Translations under genes and position numbers: made by a program
Shown here: positions 61,316 through 64,000 of the stretch, piece by piece
Layout of the letters: each line of letters begins with the position of its first letter
Numbering within the stretch: position 1 is the first letter of the stretch
The notes under the pieces: model-generated
Told to the model about the DNA's origin: nothing
Database searches by the model: none
What the model saw: the letters and a program-made list of their open reading frames with translations, nothing else
From: UMGS1370 sp046957575
Lineage (GTDB): Bacteria > Bacillota > Clostridia > Lachnospirales > Lachnospiraceae
Assembly (NCBI GenBank): GCA_046957575.1
Contig: JBKUOG010000002.1
Coordinates: forward strand, 62,001-126,000
Direction: 5' to 3'
DNA: 64,000 bases

Positions 61316-62488
61316 TTAAAGTTCTGCTATTTTATAAACGTAATCTACACTTGGCGCCGCAGAAAACAAATCATTATCTACTGCATTTTTCAAGGAATCT
61401 GTACTATGCTTTAAATATTGTGAAACATCTATACATTTAATGGGCCTTATATCATCTAAACTATCCTTTTTTAAAAATGTAAAAGAATGTTTTGGCAGCG
61501 GCAAATCCAGAATATCTGTATTGTGAGTAGTAAAAAACAACTGATCATCGCTCTTTAAGCTTTGAATCATTACTGCTAAAAATGCTTTTTCAATATCACT
61601 GTGGATATAGGAAAACTTTTCATCACAATAATAAAATCCATAGTCCCCATTTAAAATACAAGCCAGAAAACCTGCAATTTCAATACCTGCTTTTGTACCG
61701 CTGGATAAGATATTGGTATCCACAATTTTCCCGTTTTGTATGATAACTGAGCATCCTTCCATACGAATTACATATGAATTTTCTACGTTGTCAATCCGTT
61801 CGACTTTTTTGATTGAAGAGTCCAGCGACTTTAATGTATATTCTAAAATTCTCAAATAAGATTTATCCGATGCCAGATTATGAACGTTGTAACTGATCTC
61901 GGGATTGGATGGATATTCAAAAAGCCAGGACAATCCCTTAATCTTATCCAATTCTTCTATATAACTGCTGCTCTGTTCCAAAATCACTTTATCAAGACGC
62001 TTGCTGCAGCTTTCATAGCTGTCTGCTTTTGTAATATGAACTTTTTTAATGTTTACAGCAATATCGGAATTTTGATATTTTTCTCCTGACTTTGGCCGGA
62101 TTTTGACATGAAAGCGATATAACGCATCCTCATCTACGATAAAATCCATAGCAAAAAAAGCCGGATTCTTTTCATCTGAAATTTCTTCCGTTAATGTCTG
62201 AAACTGTTTCTTGTCCATAAAATTAAATGCAGCCATCAGCATCCGACCAAAAGAAGTTTTTCCTGTAGCATTGGCTCCCATCAAAATATTTACCTTTTTA
62301 TAACGGAAGTTAGGATGTCCCTCCAGGTATTCATTTTCAATATAGGAATTAGACTTTTTTTGCGGATATGCCATATTTATATGAAAATTTTTAAAGGCAA
62401 AAAAATTATCTATTACATTACAATCATTTTCTGTTCCTCCGAACTGGTAGTTCCCCATGCCATAATCTGCTCCACCTGTCTTTACCAT
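61316..62488 (-). CDS. AAA family ATPase (AAA15/OLD-like)
   Basis: A 390-residue single-domain ATPase. It has Walker A GANATGKTSF (71-80), an ABC-type signature LSSGTKAG (261-268), Walker B YGFYYCDE (283-290) and an H-loop FTTHN (His 322). This layout is typical of AAA15/AAA21-like proteins such as RloA or abortive-infection ATPases, which usually act with a partner; none is adjacent here. The gene is clearly AT-rich (about 27% G+C in sampled lines) against neighbours, suggesting transfer. The start is uncertain (62488 or 62458). Confidence 0.8.
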   Translation of the reverse strand: MVKTGGADYGMGNYQFGGTENDCNVIDNFFAFKNFHINMAYPQKKSNSYIENEYLEGHPNFRYKKVNILMGANATGKTSFGRMLMAAFNFMDKKQFQTLTEEISDEKNPAFFAMDFIVDEDALYRFHVKIRPKSGEKYQNSDIAVNIKKVHITKADSYESCSKRLDKVILEQSSSYIEELDKIKGLSWLFEYPSNPEISYNVHNLASDKSYLRILEYTLKSLDSSIKKVERIDNVENSYVIRMEGCSVIIQNGKIVDTNILSSGTKAGIEIAGFLACILNGDYGFYYCDEKFSYIHSDIEKAFLAVMIQSLKSDDQLFFTTHNTDILDLPLPKHSFTFLKKDSLDDIRPIKCIDVSQYLKHSTDSLKNAVDNDLFSAAPSVDYVYKIAEL

Positions 62489-62563
62489 AATTTCTGCTTA
62501 TTTCACTCTGTATCTATATTATGATAAAAACACTGGCAAAAATACCCTTGCTTTTGTCTTAAA

Positions 62564-63259
62564 TTATACTTCGTCCTTTGCCTGCGGATATTCATTGCAC
62601 AGCAGCCGATAAGGCGCTTCGTCTTCTTCAATGGCCGGAAATCTTCCAACCGGCTCATAAAAACGGTTATCTGTATTATCGTCATTGCACTGGCTGACCT
62701 CTCCTAACAATACCGGCCCGCTGCCTTCCTCTACTTCAAAATCATGGTACAGATACGGGTAGATGGTAATACTCTCGCCTGGCGTCAGCCGAACCTGGGT
62801 TCCTGCCGGAACCACCATTTCCCGTCCGTCAATGTGGACATGGACGTCATTTGCTTTGTCCAAATCTTCCTCTTTTGTAGAATTATACACGCGAATCAGC
62901 ACGTTGCCGCCGCCCCGGTTAATAATATCTTCCATCTTAAACCAGTGAAAATGCATGGGGGAATACTGGCCTTCTTTGATATAAAGGAGTTTTTCTGCAT
63001 ATGGTTTCGGATACTTGTCCTTTTTCTGTAAATTGCCATTGCGGATGGTAATCAGGGAAAATCCCACCTGGTCAAATCTGCCCAGTCCATAATCCGTAAT
63101 GTCCCAGCCCAGCATATTTTCTCTGATTTCGTCATATTCATGGCCTTTTTCCTGCCATTCTTCCGGCGTAAAATCGCAGAACGGCGGAACTGCAAACCGA
63201 TACTCCTTTACCATTGCTTCCATTTCTTTTAATGCCCGATTAATCTCACTGCGCTTCAT
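62564..63259 (-). CDS. D-lyxose ketol-isomerase
   Basis: A 231-residue cupin-fold sugar isomerase (DUF1498 type), D-lyxose/D-xylulose or mannose/fructose active in known members. The metal ligands probably lie in YSPMHFHWFKMED and YHDFEVEEGSG. Family text includes WDITDYGLGRFD and VPAGTQVRLTPGESITIYP. A good ribosome binding site (AGGAGG) precedes the ATG. It lies 13 bp after the next gene. Confidence 0.9.
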   Translation of the reverse strand: MKRSEINRALKEMEAMVKEYRFAVPPFCDFTPEEWQEKGHEYDEIRENMLGWDITDYGLGRFDQVGFSLITIRNGNLQKKDKYPKPYAEKLLYIKEGQYSPMHFHWFKMEDIINRGGGNVLIRVYNSTKEEDLDKANDVHVHIDGREMVVPAGTQVRLTPGESITIYPYLYHDFEVEEGSGPVLLGEVSQCNDDNTDNRFYEPVGRFPAIEEDEAPYRLLCNEYPQAKDEV

Positions 63260-63272
63260 AGAGTCCTCCTAT

Positions 63273-64000
63273 TTAATCCCCAAAATAATACAGCCCTTTT
63301 ACATATCCTTTTTCATCAAAGACCGGCCTGTTTCCGCCATAAACTTCCTCATACTCAAACAGGGTCTCTGGTTTCTGAAAATCCACGATTTTTGCCGGCG
63401 GTCTCTCTTCTTTGGAACTGAAAAAATGATAGCCCCATTCTTCTTCTGTGCCTTTTAGTATGTAGATACTTCCTTCATACACCTTTTTAAAGCGAGTGTC
63501 GTCGCTGTCTCCCCACAGCCGGTAACATCCGGAATAAGGCTCATAGGCCAGATAACAATAATCCATCCAGTCTTCTGATTGATACTGCAGGGCAACGTCT
63601 CCATATTCTCCATCGGAAGCACTGACAACCGCCGTTTCACCTGTCAATTCATTGACGCAAATTTCTATCTCTTCAAACTCTTTCATCACTGTTTCATACT
63701 CCTGTGGAGTCAGCATAAGAGGAAGGGAAATGGTTCCGGGCGCTTCATAATAAAGTCCTCTGTCTCTGGTATTTTCAAAATCATTCAGCGATATGCCGAT
63801 TTCCATATGTTCCGGCAGCAGTTCTTTATATGGAGCTGGGGAAAGCTGCTCATATTCCTTATGAACGCGCTCCCACTGTTCTCTGTCAAATTCTTTTTCT
63901 GCCTTTTTGATAAACTCCATGTTTCTCTTATCCAGTTCCGTAAAGTTTGCCTCTGCCTTCTGATCTGCGTTTTCTGCTTTTTCATACCAGGGCTGCTGTT
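63273..64000 (-). CDS. unknown protein, 5' end possibly outside window
   Basis: The frame is open from the window edge (64000) to TAA at 63273. Upstream of the ATG at 63920 (MEFIKKAEKEFDREQWERV) it reads QQPWYEKAENADQKAEANF, which looks like protein, and the ATG has a poor ribosome binding site. The gene probably begins beyond the window. The product is acidic and rich in Tyr and Glu, with no membrane segment seen and no family recognised. Confidence 0.6.
   Translation of the reverse strand, partial: QQPWYEKAENADQKAEANFTELDKRNMEFIKKAEKEFDREQWERVHKEYEQLSPAPYKELLPEHMEIGISLNDFENTRDRGLYYEAPGTISLPLMLTPQEYETVMKEFEEIEICVNELTGETAVVSASDGEYGDVALQYQSEDWMDYCYLAYEPYSGCYRLWGDSDDTRFKKVYEGSIYILKGTEEEWGYHFFSSKEERPPAKIVDFQKPETLFEYEEVYGGNRPVFDEKGYVKGLYYFGD

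Noticed and set aside
61316..62488. Calling the AAA ATPase RloA of an RloAB system
   Set aside because: The ATPase layout fits, but no RloB-like gene is adjacent, so only the general family is given.
1..64000. tRNA or rRNA genes
   Set aside because: I saw no tRNA-like T-loop/acceptor pattern or rRNA segment on either strand; a covariance search would be needed to be certain.

Overview
The window looks like chromosomal DNA of a spore-forming, probably anaerobic gut-type Firmicute, most likely a Lachnospiraceae (Clostridia). The reasons are spoVAD/spoVAE with a sigma-G-like promoter, Firmicute-type lysine, T-box(Thr) and cobalamin riboswitches, an infC-rpmI-rplT operon whose infC starts with ATT, choline-binding-type cell wall repeats, DUF1540 and DUF975 proteins, and an anaerobic (CbiK/CbiD) cobalamin pathway. 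Species cannot be told from the sequence alone. Most genes are on the minus strand.

Regions. 0-7 kb: tail of an ABC-F ATPase, purA-purB, a lipoprotein, dapA-dapB under a lysine riboswitch, and a corrinoid adenosyltransferase (cobO type). 7-15 kb: a tandem OB-fold SSB-like protein, typA, a YigZ/IMPACT protein, a class A penicillin-binding protein on the plus strand, then spoVAD-spoVAE. 15-23 kb: a cyclophilin, a complete oppBCDFA peptide importer, and infC-rpmI-rplT with an attenuated leader. 23-31 kb: an AT-rich DUF3990 gene, a DUF1540 protein, an acyltransferase, thrS behind a T-box, a cell wall-binding repeat protein and topoisomerase III. 31-45 kb: a purine permease, an HscC-type Hsp70 with a giant J-like/TPR protein, a secreted glycosidase-like protein, ilvE with an AEC transporter, an acetamidase/formamidase, a DJ-1 protein, a DUF975 protein and a CYTH phosphatase.

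45-61 kb holds one long minus-strand cobalamin operon. In transcription order it reads cbiK, cbiD, cbiL, cbiF, cbiH, cbiJ, cbiET, cbiA, [repeat insertion], cobT, cobU, cobS, a second small cobU-like gene, cbiB, cobD, cbiP, cbiC. It is preceded by a promoter, a cobalamin riboswitch and an intrinsic terminator. Most junctions are tight (many 4-bp overlaps). cbiG is not present in the window. After it come a fragment of a Gfo/Idh/MocA oxidoreductase, an AT-rich AAA ATPase, a D-lyxose isomerase and a partial unknown gene.

The most unusual structure is a family of about 151-bp non-coding elements with imperfect terminal inverted repeats (GTAACAGTTCAGCCATGC type) and 8-bp target-site duplications. 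They occur three times (38.2, 42.2 and 52.5-52.9 kb). The third copy sits inside the cobalamin operon: it supplies the last 14 codons of cbiA, and its left half plus host flank has expanded into a 79-bp tandem array. A second, unrelated inverted-repeat element lies at 31.5 kb.
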